NCBI RefSeq assembly: GCF_004331465.1
Contig: NZ_SJKB01000001.1
Location: forward strand, 186,001 to 250,000
Length of the DNA stretch: 64,000 nucleotides
Direction: 5' to 3'
Origin: Kribbella pittospori
GTDB taxonomy: Bacteria > Actinomycetota > Actinomycetes > Propionibacteriales > Kribbellaceae
Shown here piece after piece: positions 38,187 through 46,539 of this stretch; position 1 is the first letter of the stretch; each line of letters opens with the position of its first letter. The position numbers were made by a program, and so were the translations under genes. The notes under the pieces were generated by a model. It was not told the DNA's origin and ran no database searches. It saw nothing but the letters and a program-made list of their open reading frames with translations.

Positions 38187-38828
38187 GTGACGACACGACG
38201 TGCACTGGTGGTCCGGGGCGGCTGGGAAGGGCACTCGCCGGTCGAGGCGACCGAGCTGTTCATCCCGTTCCTGGAAGGCAACGGTTACGAGGTGACCGTC
38301 TCGGACAGCACCGAGAGCTACCTCGACCTGGACGGCACCGACCTGGTGCTGCAGTGCGTCACGATGAGCGAGATCGACGCCGACCACTTCAAGGGCCTGG
38401 AGGCCGCGCTCCGCCGCGGCACCGGGTTCGCCGGCTGGCACGGCGGCATCGTCGACTCGTTCCGGGCCAACGCCGACTACAGCTTCATCACCGGCGGGCA
38501 GTTCATCTCGCACCCGCACGGCTTCACCGACTATCGCGTCGACGTGGTCGCCGACCACCCGATCGTCGAGGGCATCACCCACTTCGACGTCCACACCGAG
38601 CAGTACTACGTGCACTACGACCCAACCAACACCGTCCTTGCCACCACGACCTTCCAATCGCATCCGGACTACCCGTGGATCGAGGGTGCCGTGATGCCGG
38701 CCGTCTGGACCCGGACGTGGGGTGCGGGCAAGGTCTTCGTCTGCACCGTCGGCCACAAGCTGGACGACCTCGAAGTACCCGAGGTGCGGACCATCGTCGA
38801 GCGGGGGCTGCTGTGGGCGAGCAAGTGA
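38187..38828 (+). CDS. ThuA domain-containing protein
   Basis: A 213-residue class I glutamine-amidotransferase-like ThuA protein (trehalose utilisation family). It has the N-terminal strand RALVVRGGWEGHSPVEATELF and the FAGWHGGIVDSFRANADYSFITGGQF signature (around residues 75-100), followed by HPHGFTDYRVDV and the WTRTWGAGKVFVCTVGH end block. ThuA proteins occur in sugar catabolism and often beside Gfo/Idh/MocA oxidoreductases, as here; their chemistry is not firmly known. GTG 38187 is used. It shares a GTGA overlap with the next gene. Confidence 0.9.
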   Translation: MTTRRALVVRGGWEGHSPVEATELFIPFLEGNGYEVTVSDSTESYLDLDGTDLVLQCVTMSEIDADHFKGLEAALRRGTGFAGWHGGIVDSFRANADYSFITGGQFISHPHGFTDYRVDVVADHPIVEGITHFDVHTEQYYVHYDPTNTVLATTTFQSHPDYPWIEGAVMPAVWTRTWGAGKVFVCTVGHKLDDLEVPEVRTIVERGLLWASK

Positions 38829-39940
38829 CGGGCCCCGTGACAGGCACCGGGACAGGTATTGGCATCGTCGGTACGGGCGTCATCTCCGGCACGTACCTCG
38901 ACCACCTGGCCAAGCTGCCCGGCGTCGAGGTGGTCGCGGTCGCCGACCTGGACGTCAGCCGCGCGCAGGCGATCGCTGACAGCAACCCGGCGATCCGGGC
39001 GCTGACTCCGGCCGAGCTGTACGCCGCGGACGACGTCGAGATCGTGCTGAACCTGACCATCCCCGCCGCCCACGCACCGGTGCACCAGGCCGCGCTCGAA
39101 GCCGGCAAGCACGTGTGCGGCGAGAAGCCGCTGGCCGTGGACCGGGCCGAGGCGGAGCCGCTGCTCAAGTACGCCGCCGCGAACAACCTCCGTGTCGGCT
39201 GCGCGCCGGACACTGTGCTCGGCACTGGCACCCAGACCGCCCGGGCTGTCATCGACCGCGGCGACATCGGCGTACCGACGGCTGCCACTGCGTCCTTCGT
39301 CACGCCCGGACACGAGCTGTGGCATCCGGCGCCGGAGTTCTACTACCAGCCCGGCGGCGGTCCGGTCCTCGACATGGGGCCGTACTACGTGACCAGCCTG
39401 GTCACCCTGCTCGGTCCGGTACGACGCGTCACCGCACGGGCCGGTCAGTCGAAGCAGGAGCGGAAGATCCACACCGGTCCGCGAGCCGGCGAGACGTTCC
39501 CGGTCCAGGTGCCGACGCACGTGACCGGCGTACTGGAGCACGAGTCGGGTGCGTTGACCACGGTGCTGATGTCGTTCGACATCTGGGCCGCGCGGTTGCC
39601 GCGGATCGAGGTGCACGGGACCGAGGGCAGCTTGTCCGTGCCGGACCCGAACGGGTTCGACGGCAAGGTCGAGATCGCGACCGCGGCCAACCGCGACTGG
39701 ACCGAGGTCCCGGTCGCCGGTGGGTACGCCGGAGCCGGCCGCGGCGTCGGGGTCGCGGACATGGCGCGTGCGGTCCGCACCGGTCAGCCGCACCGGGCCG
39801 ACGGCGCACTGGCCTACCACGTGCTCGACGTACTCGAGTCCCTGCTCGAAGCGGCAGCCCAGGACCAGCCTGTGGATGTCGCGAGCACAGTCACCCGCCC
39901 CACCGCCGTACCGTTGGGAGCGTCCCCCGAGCTCGCCTGA
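38825..39940 (+). CDS. Gfo/Idh/MocA family oxidoreductase
   Basis: A 371-residue NAD(P)-dependent oxidoreductase, probably acting on a sugar or sugar derivative. The Rossmann motif GIVGTGVISGTY lies near residues 12-23. The family motif HVCGEKPLAVD (EKP Lys about residue 104) is conserved, followed by the C-terminal beta-sheet domain with GGGPVLDMGPYYVTSLV. GTG 38825 overlaps the ThuA stop codon in GTGA; a longer GTG at 38813 is in frame. Coupling to ThuA suggests joint action on the same sugar, as in 3-keto sugar or trehalose-type routes; the substrate is unknown. Confidence 0.9.
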   Translation: MTGPVTGTGTGIGIVGTGVISGTYLDHLAKLPGVEVVAVADLDVSRAQAIADSNPAIRALTPAELYAADDVEIVLNLTIPAAHAPVHQAALEAGKHVCGEKPLAVDRAEAEPLLKYAAANNLRVGCAPDTVLGTGTQTARAVIDRGDIGVPTAATASFVTPGHELWHPAPEFYYQPGGGPVLDMGPYYVTSLVTLLGPVRRVTARAGQSKQERKIHTGPRAGETFPVQVPTHVTGVLEHESGALTTVLMSFDIWAARLPRIEVHGTEGSLSVPDPNGFDGKVEIATAANRDWTEVPVAGGYAGAGRGVGVADMARAVRTGQPHRADGALAYHVLDVLESLLEAAAQDQPVDVASTVTRPTAVPLGASPELA

Positions 39941-39987
39941 GACCCGTCCCACGCCGCAACGCGTCGGTGCGAGCTACTACGGCTCGG

Positions 39988-40018
39988 TAGACTGGCACTC
40001 GGTTCAGCTGAGTGCCAA
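39988..40018 (+). promoter_or_regulatory. hrcA promoter with CIRCE operator
   Basis: CTGGCACTC (39992-40000), nine bases, then GAGTGCCAA (40010-40018) matches CIRCE in length and symmetry, with GGCACTC in place of AGCACTC and a compensating change in the other arm. A TAGACT -10 box (39988-39993) overlaps the left arm, so HrcA binding would block its own promoter. Confidence 0.8.
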
Positions 40019-40060
40019 GGGTCACTGAGTCGTACGGTCGAGGCGAGGGAGGTGGTGCGC

Positions 40061-41083
40061 GTGCTGGACGATCGCAAGCTGGATGTTCTCCGCGCCATCG
40101 TCGAGGACTACGTGGCGACCCATGAGCCGGTCGGCTCGAAGACGCTGGTCGACCGGCACAACCTCGGGGTGTCGCCGGCCACCGTGCGTAACGACATGGC
40201 TGCGCTGGAGGAGGAGGGGTACATCACCCAGCCGCACACCAGCGCCGGCCGGATCCCGACCGACGCGGGCTACCGGCTGTTCGTGGACAAGCTGAGCACG
40301 GTCAAGACACTGTCGCCGGCGGAGAAGAAGGCGATCACCTCGTTCCTGGCCGGCGCGGTCGACCTCGACGACGTCGTACGCCGTACTGTCCGGCTGCTGG
40401 CCCAGATCACCCGCCAGGTCGCGATCGTGCAGTACCCGTCGCTCAACCGCTCCAGCGTCCGGCACATCGAGGTCGTCACGATGACCCCGCGCCGGCTGCT
40501 GCTGGTGCTGATCACCAGCACCGGGCGGGTCGAGCAGCGGATCGTCGAGCAGACGAACGACGTCGACGAGCAACTGATCGCCGACCTGCGCTCGCGGCTG
40601 AACACCGCGCTCGCCGGCCAGCGGCTCACCGAGGCGACGACGTCTCTGGCTGCGGTCACCGACCTCTTCGCCCCGGCCGACCGGCCGCTGGTGGCAGCGA
40701 TCGTGACGACGTTGCTGGAGACGTTCACCGACGAGGTCGGCGAGCAGCGGATCGCGGTCGGTGGCGCTGCCAACCTGACCCGGTACGGCGACGACTTCGA
40801 GCGGAACGTGAAGCCGGTGCTGGAGGCGCTGGAGGAGCACGTCATCCTGCTCAAGCTGCTCGGCGAGGCCACCAACCCGCAGACCCTGACGGTCCGCATC
40901 GGGCACGAGAACCCGTTCGAGGAACTGGCCACCACGTCGGTGGTCGCGACCGGCTACGGGTCCAAGTCGGAGGCGCTGGCCACGCTCGGCATCGTCGGCC
41001 CGACCCACATGGACTATCCGAGCACGATGGGCGCCGTAAGGGCCGTCGCGCGCTACGTCAGCCAGATCCTGGCCGACTCATAA
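40061..41083 (+). CDS. hrcA: Heat-inducible transcription repressor HrcA
   Basis: A 340-residue HrcA. The N-terminal winged helix is clear ([26 protein letters not shown], then [40 protein letters not shown]). An inserted dimerising domain and GAF-like C-terminal domain follow, ending [26 protein letters not shown]. HrcA represses chaperone genes through CIRCE, and a CIRCE lies 40-70 bases upstream. GAGGGAGG (40045-40052) is 8 bases before GTG 40061, which favours that start over the GTGs at 40052 and 40055. dnaJ follows after 25 bases. Confidence 0.95.
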   Translation: MLDDRKLDVLRAIVEDYVATHEPVGSKTLVDRHNLGVSPATVRNDMAALEEEGYITQPHTSAGRIPTDAGYRLFVDKLSTVKTLSPAEKKAITSFLAGAVDLDDVVRRTVRLLAQITRQVAIVQYPSLNRSSVRHIEVVTMTPRRLLLVLITSTGRVEQRIVEQTNDVDEQLIADLRSRLNTALAGQRLTEATTSLAAVTDLFAPADRPLVAAIVTTLLETFTDEVGEQRIAVGGAANLTRYGDDFERNVKPVLEALEEHVILLKLLGEATNPQTLTVRIGHENPFEELATTSVVATGYGSKSEALATLGIVGPTHMDYPSTMGAVRAVARYVSQILADS

Positions 41084-41108
41084 TGACTACTACCCCCTGG
41101 CTTGGAGT

Positions 41109-42251
41109 ATGAGCACCGATTACTACGCCGTCCTGGGCGTCAGCCGTGACGCCTCGCCGGACGAGATCAAGAAGGCGTACCGCAAGCTGGCACGCCAGTA
41201 CCACCCGGACGTGAACGACTCCGAGGACGCGCACCACAAGTTCCAGGAGATCGGCCGCGCCTTCCAGGTGCTGAGCGACCCGCAGAAGCGGCAGATGCAC
41301 GATCTCGGCGGTGACCCGTTCGCGACCGCAGGCGCCGGCCCGGGTGGCGCGGGCTTCGGCCAGGCCTTCACGTTCACCGACATCATGGACGCCTTCTTCG
41401 GCCAGACCGGCGGGGCCACCCGCGGGCCGCGGCCGCGGACCCGGCGCGGCCAGGACGCGCTGATCCCGCTGCGGATCGACCTGGCCGAGGCCGCGTTCGG
41501 CACCACCCGGGAGCTGAAGGTTGACACCGCAGTACTGTGCCCGACCTGTTCGGGTTCGGGCGCGGCGGCCGGCTCCGAGCCGGTGACCTGCGAGATCTGC
41601 CACGGTCGCGGCGAGGTGACCCACACTCAGCGGTCGTTCCTCGGCGAGGTCCGCACCATGCGGCCGTGCCCGAACTGCCGCGGCTTCGGTACGACGATCC
41701 CGAACCCGTGCGTCGAGTGCTCCGGCGACGGCCGGGTCCGGTCGCGCCGGACCGTCACGGTCAAGATCCCGGGCGGCGTCGACAGCGGCACCCGGGTGCA
41801 GCTGTCCGGCCAGGGCGAGGTCGGCCCCGGCGGCGGCCCGGCCGGCGACCTGTACGTCGAGATCGAGGTCGAGCCGCACGACATCTTCACCCGCAACGGT
41901 GACGACCTGCACTGCACGGTCACGCTGCCGATGACGGCGGCCGCGCTCGGCACCACGATCGACCTGCCCACGCTGGAGGGCGAGACGACGCCGCTGGAGA
42001 TCCGGCCCGGCACGCAGTCCGGGACGGCGATGACGCTGACGGCTCGCGGTGTCCCGCGGCTGCGGCACGCGGGTCGAGGCGACCTGATCGTCCAGGTCAT
42101 CGTCGAGACCCCGACCCGGCTGGACGACTCCCAGGTCGACCTGCTCCGGCAGTTGGCCGAGGCTCGTGGCGAGGAGCGTCCCCAGGGTCAGGTCCAAGCC
42201 GCCCACAAGGGCGTCTTCGGCCGCCTCCGCGACGCCTTCGGCGCCCACTAG
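41109..42251 (+). CDS. dnaJ: Chaperone DnaJ (DnaJ2 type, next to HrcA)
   Basis: A 380-residue type I J-protein that stimulates DnaK ATPase. The J domain occupies residues 4-68 with HPD at 33-35. A Gly/Phe-rich segment follows (about 75-105), then four zinc-finger repeats [24 protein letters not shown] and CVECSGDG (about 143-210), and the C-terminal substrate-binding domains. It is probably in the hrcA transcription unit under CIRCE control, as in other actinobacteria with a second dnaJ here. The ribosome site before ATG 41109 is poor (GGAG only two bases away). Confidence 0.95.
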   Translation: MSTDYYAVLGVSRDASPDEIKKAYRKLARQYHPDVNDSEDAHHKFQEIGRAFQVLSDPQKRQMHDLGGDPFATAGAGPGGAGFGQAFTFTDIMDAFFGQTGGATRGPRPRTRRGQDALIPLRIDLAEAAFGTTRELKVDTAVLCPTCSGSGAAAGSEPVTCEICHGRGEVTHTQRSFLGEVRTMRPCPNCRGFGTTIPNPCVECSGDGRVRSRRTVTVKIPGGVDSGTRVQLSGQGEVGPGGGPAGDLYVEIEVEPHDIFTRNGDDLHCTVTLPMTAAALGTTIDLPTLEGETTPLEIRPGTQSGTAMTLTARGVPRLRHAGRGDLIVQVIVETPTRLDDSQVDLLRQLAEARGEERPQGQVQAAHKGVFGRLRDAFGAH

Positions 42252-42308
42252 ATGCGCACCAGCCACCCGCGTACGACGTTGCGTGCGTGCTGAGGCAGGG
42301 GAGGCGCG

Positions 42309-43025
42309 GTGGGCGTGGCGGTGTTCTTCTCCGAGGAGCTGGGCGGGGACGAGCTGACCTTGGGTGGTGCCGAGGGGCGGCATGCTGCCGTCGTACGGCG
42401 GATCGGGCCGGGGGAGCGGATTCGGCTCACGGACGGCCGTGGAGCTTGGGCTGAAGGTTCGGTGACCGCGGCGTCGAAGACCGGGGTGACGGTTGCCGTT
42501 GACAACCGTGGAGTGGAGCCGGCGGCTTCGCCCCGGTTGGTAGTGGTGCAGGCGCTGCCTAAGGGCGAGCGCGCCGAGCTCGCGGTGGAGATGCTGACCG
42601 AGGTCGGGGCGGATGTGATCGTCCCTTGGAACGCGGAGCGGAGTCAGTTCCGCAGCAACCCCGAGCGGTCCGCGAAGACGTACGCGAAGTGGCAGGCCTG
42701 GGCGTTCGAGGCGAGCAAACAGTCCCGCCGTTCCTGGTTCGCCACCGTGGAGCCGATCGCCAGTACGCCGGACGTCGCGCGACTACTGTCCGCCGCGGCG
42801 CTGCCCGTCGTACTGCACGAGGAAGCCAAGACGCCGCTCGCCTCGCTCGACCTCCCGACCGAGGGCGACATCGTCATCGTCATCGGCCCGGAAGGCGGCA
42901 TCGCCCCGGCCGAGCTCGCGACCTTCAGCGCCGAGCCGATCCGCCTCGGCGACACGGTCCTCCGCACCTCGACCGCCGGCGTCGCCGCGGCCGCCGCACT
43001 CCTGTCCCGCTCGCGCTGGACCTAG
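42309..43025 (+). CDS. rsmE: 16S rRNA (uracil1498-N3)-methyltransferase
   Basis: A 238-residue SPOUT-class methyltransferase that modifies U1498 of 16S rRNA. It has the N-terminal PUA-like RNA-binding domain (AAVVRRIGPGERIRLTDGRG), the KGERAELAVEMLTEVG segment and SAM-knot motifs IVIGPEGGIAPAEL (about residues 190-203) and LGDTVLRTSTAGVAA (about 213-227). GGGGAGG lies 5 bases before GTG 42309. It follows dnaJ in the conserved hrcA-dnaJ-rsmE order. Its stop overlaps that of the convergent GerMN gene by four bases. Confidence 0.94.
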   Translation: MGVAVFFSEELGGDELTLGGAEGRHAAVVRRIGPGERIRLTDGRGAWAEGSVTAASKTGVTVAVDNRGVEPAASPRLVVVQALPKGERAELAVEMLTEVGADVIVPWNAERSQFRSNPERSAKTYAKWQAWAFEASKQSRRSWFATVEPIASTPDVARLLSAAALPVVLHEEAKTPLASLDLPTEGDIVIVIGPEGGIAPAELATFSAEPIRLGDTVLRTSTAGVAAAAALLSRSRWT

Positions 43026-44161
43026 CGCACCTCGATGGTCTTCGAGTCGACGTCGGTGGTGGAGCCGTCGGCGGGGGAGATCAGGAAGGCCTCGATCTGC
43101 CAGGGGCCGGGCGTGAGCTTGAGGTTGAAGGTGAAGGGCGTGAACTTCTGGCCCTCCTTGGTGTTCGTGTAGCCCTTCCGCACCTCGCGGGTCTTCAGGT
43201 TCATGGCCTCGTAGTTCACCGTCGCCTCGTACGCCGCGGCCGTGCCCTCGACGGTGACCATCGACTTGGTCAGCTGACCCTGGGCCGGGGATGTGATCCA
43301 GACCAGCGCCTGGACGTTGGCGGCCTGGGCGCGGCTGAGCGGCGTACTGGTGTCGACCTGGCCGAACAGCCGGGCACCGGCCTCGCCGCCCTGAGTGATC
43401 CGGACCTGCTGGCTGCTGTCGTCGAGAGCGCCTTGCACGGTGTAGATCAGCTGCTGGGCGGCCACGTCCGCGGTCTCGGGGTCGAGCTTCGCCGTCGGGA
43501 GCCGCTTGAAGTCGACGGTGACCGTGCCGTCGGATCTGGTGACGGTGTTGACCTCGGCGCCCCGCCACAGTGAGTAGTAGTCGGGGTCGCCGGACTGCTT
43601 CGAGGTCATGATCCGGACCGCCTCGACGGCGGGCCGGCCGCTCACTTTCGCCCAGGTGCGGTAGAGCCGGACCTTCGGCGTGGCCTTGGTGGTGGCTCCC
43701 GGCGTGGGAGTGATCGCGGTCTTGTCGCCGAGCCAGTAGACCGGGACGAGGGTGCCCTTCACCATCGGCTCCGGCGTACCGCGGCGGTCCTTCGGCACCG
43801 ACGTCGCCTGCGCCGTCGGTGGCTCCGTCGGCGCCTGGCTCGGCTCGGTGCTGGCCTGTGGGGTGGTCGAGGACGGCAGTGCGGAGGCGCTGGCCGACGT
43901 ACTGGGACCTGCTGCGACGCCGCTGTCTCCGGCGGTGTTCGTGTTGTTGTCGAGGACGGTGAAGGCGCCGATCACGGCTGCGGTGCCGACCACGGCGGCG
44001 CCGGCGGTCAGCACCCACGGGCGCCGGGACGTCGTACGGCGCTGGGCCCGGGCGCGGGCCTGGATCTCGGGCAGCGAGTCGGTCGGCTCGACCCGGTCGG
44101 CCTCCTCGTGCATGGCCCGCCGCATCAGCTCGTCGAACGAGTCGTTCGAATGGTCACTCAT
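43022..44161 (-). CDS. Membrane-anchored GerMN/Gmad2-type protein, candidate anti-sigma factor
   Basis: A 379-residue single-pass protein. A cytoplasmic N-terminus of about 45 residues is followed by one membrane helix (VLTAGAAVVGTAAVIGAFTVL, about 50-70) and a Ser/Thr/Pro linker. A GerMN-like domain comes next (about 135-255: LVPVYWLGD.., LPTAKLDPETADVAAQQLIYTVQGAL), then a Gmad2 immunoglobulin-like domain (about 285-379: ALVWITSPAQGQLTKSMVTVEGTA.., PGPWQIEAFLISPADGS). Its ATG overlaps the stop of the ECF sigma gene (ATGA). That linkage and topology suggest it controls the sigma factor, but no ZAS zinc motif is seen. Confidence 0.78.
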   Translation of the reverse strand: MSDHSNDSFDELMRRAMHEEADRVEPTDSLPEIQARARAQRRTTSRRPWVLTAGAAVVGTAAVIGAFTVLDNNTNTAGDSGVAAGPSTSASASALPSSTTPQASTEPSQAPTEPPTAQATSVPKDRRGTPEPMVKGTLVPVYWLGDKTAITPTPGATTKATPKVRLYRTWAKVSGRPAVEAVRIMTSKQSGDPDYYSLWRGAEVNTVTRSDGTVTVDFKRLPTAKLDPETADVAAQQLIYTVQGALDDSSQQVRITQGGEAGARLFGQVDTSTPLSRAQAANVQALVWITSPAQGQLTKSMVTVEGTAAAYEATVNYEAMNLKTREVRKGYTNTKEGQKFTPFTFNLKLTPGPWQIEAFLISPADGSTTDVDSKTIEVR

Positions 44162-44667
44162 ACGTTCTGCTCCAGGAGCTGGCGCAGCGACTTGGTCGCC
44201 CGCGCGGCGTGGCTCTTCACCGATCCCCGGCTGATGCCCATCGTGTCGGCGATCTCCGCTTCGGAGAGGTCACCGTAGTACCGCAGCACCATCACGGTGC
44301 GTTGCTTCTCCGGCAGGGTGCGCATCGCTTCGATCACCCGGTCGGTCTCGGCCGTCCGCAGCGCGGCCTGCTCCGCGCTCGGCGCGTCCGGCAGCGAGCG
44401 GGGCGTGTGCTTGTCGACGACCACCAGGTGGCGCTGGCGGGAGCGGCAGCGGTTCACCACCGCGGTGCGCAGGTAGGCGAGGGCCTTGTGGGGGTCGCGC
44501 AGCCGGTGCCAGCGGCCGTGCATGGCGACGAACGCGTCCTGCACGATCTCCTCCGCCGTACCGGTGTCGCGCAGCAGCAGGGCGCCGAGCCGGACCAGCG
44601 ACGTGTAGTGCGCCGTGTAGACAGCCGTCAACGCCTCGTCGGCATCCCACGAGGACTCATGTGTCAC
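44158..44667 (-). CDS. ECF RNA polymerase sigma factor (SigE/SigM-like group)
   Basis: A 169-residue group 4 sigma factor. Region 2 spans about residues 12-75 (ALTAVYTAHYTSLVRLGALLLRDTGTAEEIVQDAFVAMHGRW..). Region 4 spans about 110-165 (TLPEKQRTVMVLRYYGDLSEAEIADTMGISRGSVKSHAARATKSL). GTG 44667 gives the normal length; the frame is open 29 codons further upstream. A GTCAACC-N16-CGTCAT element 40-68 bases upstream has the AAC/CGTC form of ECF promoters, suggesting autoregulation. It is coupled to the GerMN membrane protein by a four-base overlap. Confidence 0.92.
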   Translation of the reverse strand: MTHESSWDADEALTAVYTAHYTSLVRLGALLLRDTGTAEEIVQDAFVAMHGRWHRLRDPHKALAYLRTAVVNRCRSRQRHLVVVDKHTPRSLPDAPSAEQAALRTAETDRVIEAMRTLPEKQRTVMVLRYYGDLSEAEIADTMGISRGSVKSHAARATKSLRQLLEQNV

Positions 44668-44706
44668 GCACTCTTCGTACACCACGGCTGGTTGCGCCAC
44701 GACACG

Positions 44707-44735
44707 ATGACGCGGAGACCCTCTTGCAGGTTGAC
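44707..44735 (-). promoter_or_regulatory. ECF-type promoter upstream of the sigma factor gene
   Basis: On the minus strand GTCAACC (44729-44735) and CGTCAT (44707-44712) leave 16 bases between AACC and CGTC, the usual spacing for AAC/CGTC ECF promoters. It would give a ~35-base leader before GTG 44667. Confidence 0.5.
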
Positions 44736-44816
44736 AACGCACCCGGGTTGGCAACGGCCAGGCCTCGTTTCGGGGTGTTGAGGCGAATTACAAGTGAGGC
44801 TGTCGGGCGGGACGGC

Positions 44817-44822
44817 TAGCAT
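44817..44822 (+). promoter_or_regulatory. -10 box (TAGCAT) of the phoH unit
   Basis: TAGCAT overlaps the ATG at 44821. Transcription would start near 44829, downstream of that ATG, which argues against ATG 44821 being the phoH start. Confidence 0.4.
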
Positions 44823-44859
44823 GGGTGGGTCAGTCATCATCGGCATCAGGAGGAACAGG

Positions 44860-45885
44860 CTGTCCAGGCCACGCAGTATCGAACCGGAGGCGCGCAGTAG
44901 CAATGCCGCCACCAGCGCGCAGGCGTCGCACAAGATCGTCGTGCCGAACAGCATCGACATGGTGGCCCTGCTCGGAGCCCGGGACGAGTTCCTCCGCATC
45001 GTCGAGAAGGAGTTCGCCGCCGACATCATGGTCCGCGGCAACGAGATCACGCTCAACGGCGAGCCGGCCGAACTGGCCCTCGCCGAGCGGCTGATCGACG
45101 AGCTGATCGCGGTCGTGCGCACCGGGCACGGGCTGACCGCCGACTCGGTCGAGCGCAGCATCGCGATGATCAAGTCTGCCACGGCCGAGAGCCCGGCCGA
45201 TGTGCTGACCCAGAACATCCTGTCCAGCCGCGGCCGCACCATCCGGCCGAAGACGCTGAACCAGAAGCGGTACGTCGACGCCATCGACAAGAACACCATC
45301 GTGTTCGGCATCGGCCCGGCCGGTACCGGCAAGACGTACCTGGCGGTGGCCAAGGCGGTCCAGGCGCTGCAGGCCAAGGAGGTCAACCGGATCATCCTGA
45401 CCCGGCCGGCCGTCGAGGCCGGTGAGCGGCTCGGCTTCCTGCCCGGCACGCTCTCGGAGAAGATCGACCCGTACCTGCGGCCGCTGTACGACGCTCTGCA
45501 CGACATGCTCGACCCGGAGTCGATCCCGCGGCTGATGACGGCCGGCACGATCGAGATCGCGCCGCTGGCCTACATGCGCGGCCGGACCCTGAACGACGCC
45601 TTCATCATCCTGGACGAGGCGCAGAACACCTCGCCCGAGCAGATGAAGATGTTCCTCACCCGGCTCGGTTTCGGCTCGAAGATGGTCGTCACCGGCGACG
45701 TCACCCAGGTCGACCTGCCGACCGGCACGAGCTCCGGCCTGCGCGTCGTCCAGGAGATCCTCGAAGGCGTCCAGGACCTGACCTTCTGCCGGCTCACCTC
45801 GCACGACGTGGTCCGGCACAAGCTGGTCGGCCGGATCGTCTCCGCCTACGAGAACTACGAAGGCAATGGCGAGCTGCGCAGATGA
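44860..45885 (+). CDS. PhoH-like ATPase; start probably non-canonical CTG
   Basis: A 341-residue PhoH-family P-loop ATPase. An N-terminal KH-like part ([28 protein letters not shown]..) precedes the NTPase with Walker [17 protein letters not shown] (about residues 151-166), the [15 protein letters not shown] motif and Walker [10 protein letters not shown] (about 247-255). Family members are linked to RNA metabolism, consistent with ybeY overlapping by four bases (ATGA). No ATG/GTG/TTG fits the transcript start. CTG 44860 has a perfect AGGAGG six bases upstream and is preferred; ATG 44821 is in frame but overlaps the -10 box. Confidence 0.85.
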   Translation: MSRPRSIEPEARSSNAATSAQASHKIVVPNSIDMVALLGARDEFLRIVEKEFAADIMVRGNEITLNGEPAELALAERLIDELIAVVRTGHGLTADSVERSIAMIKSATAESPADVLTQNILSSRGRTIRPKTLNQKRYVDAIDKNTIVFGIGPAGTGKTYLAVAKAVQALQAKEVNRIILTRPAVEAGERLGFLPGTLSEKIDPYLRPLYDALHDMLDPESIPRLMTAGTIEIAPLAYMRGRTLNDAFIILDEAQNTSPEQMKMFLTRLGFGSKMVVTGDVTQVDLPTGTSSGLRVVQEILEGVQDLTFCRLTSHDVVRHKLVGRIVSAYENYEGNGELRR

Positions 45886-46364
45886 ACGTCGAGGTCAACA
45901 ACGAGTCCGGAGTCGAGATCGACGCGCACGGACTGATGCGGCTCAGCCGGTTCGTGATGTCGTCGCTGCGGCTGCACCCGGAGTGTGAGCTGTCGATCAA
46001 GCTGGTCGACGAGGACACGATGGCGCGGTATCACGTCGAGTTCCTGGACCTGCCCGGTCCGACCGACGTGATGTCGTGGCCGATGGACGAGCTGCGGCCC
46101 GGTTCCGCCGACAACGGCGACGACTCGGATCTTCCGCTCGGTCACCTCGGTGACATCGCGCTCTGCCCGACCGTGGCGGCCGCCCAGGGCGCCAAGGCCG
46201 GGCACGGCACGTGGGCCGAGCTGGAGCTGCTGACCGTGCACGGCATCCTGCATCTGCTCGGCTACGACCACGCCGAGCCGGCCGAGAAGGCGGAGATGTG
46301 GGACGTGCAGGGCCGTCTGCTGGAAGCCTGGCGAGCGCCGGCGAACCAGGTTGAGGGTGTCTGA
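45882..46364 (+). CDS. ybeY: Endoribonuclease YbeY (16S rRNA maturation)
   Basis: A 160-residue UPF0054 metalloendoribonuclease acting in 16S rRNA 3' end processing and ribosome quality control. The zinc motif HGILHLLGYDH (HGxLHLxGYDH, about residues 115-125) is intact, with the upstream TDVMSWP segment. It overlaps phoH by four bases. The last codons and stop lie inside the left arm of a long palindrome (46352-46517), so the C-terminal EGV may have been supplied by an inserted element. The enzyme core is unaffected. Confidence 0.95.
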   Translation: MNVEVNNESGVEIDAHGLMRLSRFVMSSLRLHPECELSIKLVDEDTMARYHVEFLDLPGPTDVMSWPMDELRPGSADNGDDSDLPLGHLGDIALCPTVAAAQGAKAGHGTWAELELLTVHGILHLLGYDHAEPAEKAEMWDVQGRLLEAWRAPANQVEGV

Positions 46365-46517
46365 TGGTTCCCCGCCTACTCCGCGGCACTCGGCACGGCA
46401 CCTCGCCGCACTGGAGCAAGGGCCACGATGAAACCACATCGAGGCCCTCGCTCCAGCACGCCGATGCACCGCACCGAGCACCTGCTCGCTACGGCGCGGA
46501 ACCATCAGACACCCTCA
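46352..46517. repeat. 166-base nested palindromic element between ybeY and corC-like gene
   Basis: The outer arms are a perfect 20-base inverted repeat (46352-46371 with 46498-46517). The centre is a second hairpin: 14-base arms with one mismatch (46411-46424 with 46443-46456), continued by CGATG/CATCG around a 6-base loop. The stretches between show partial complementarity (for example CTCGG 46389-46393 with CCGAG 46474-46478). The left arm runs through the ybeY stop codon. No ORF is carried. It looks like a MITE-like or palindromic mobile remnant, or an RNA hairpin separating ybeY from the next gene. Confidence 0.7.
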
Positions 46518-46539
46518 GCCGGACAGGAGTGACGTTCCG

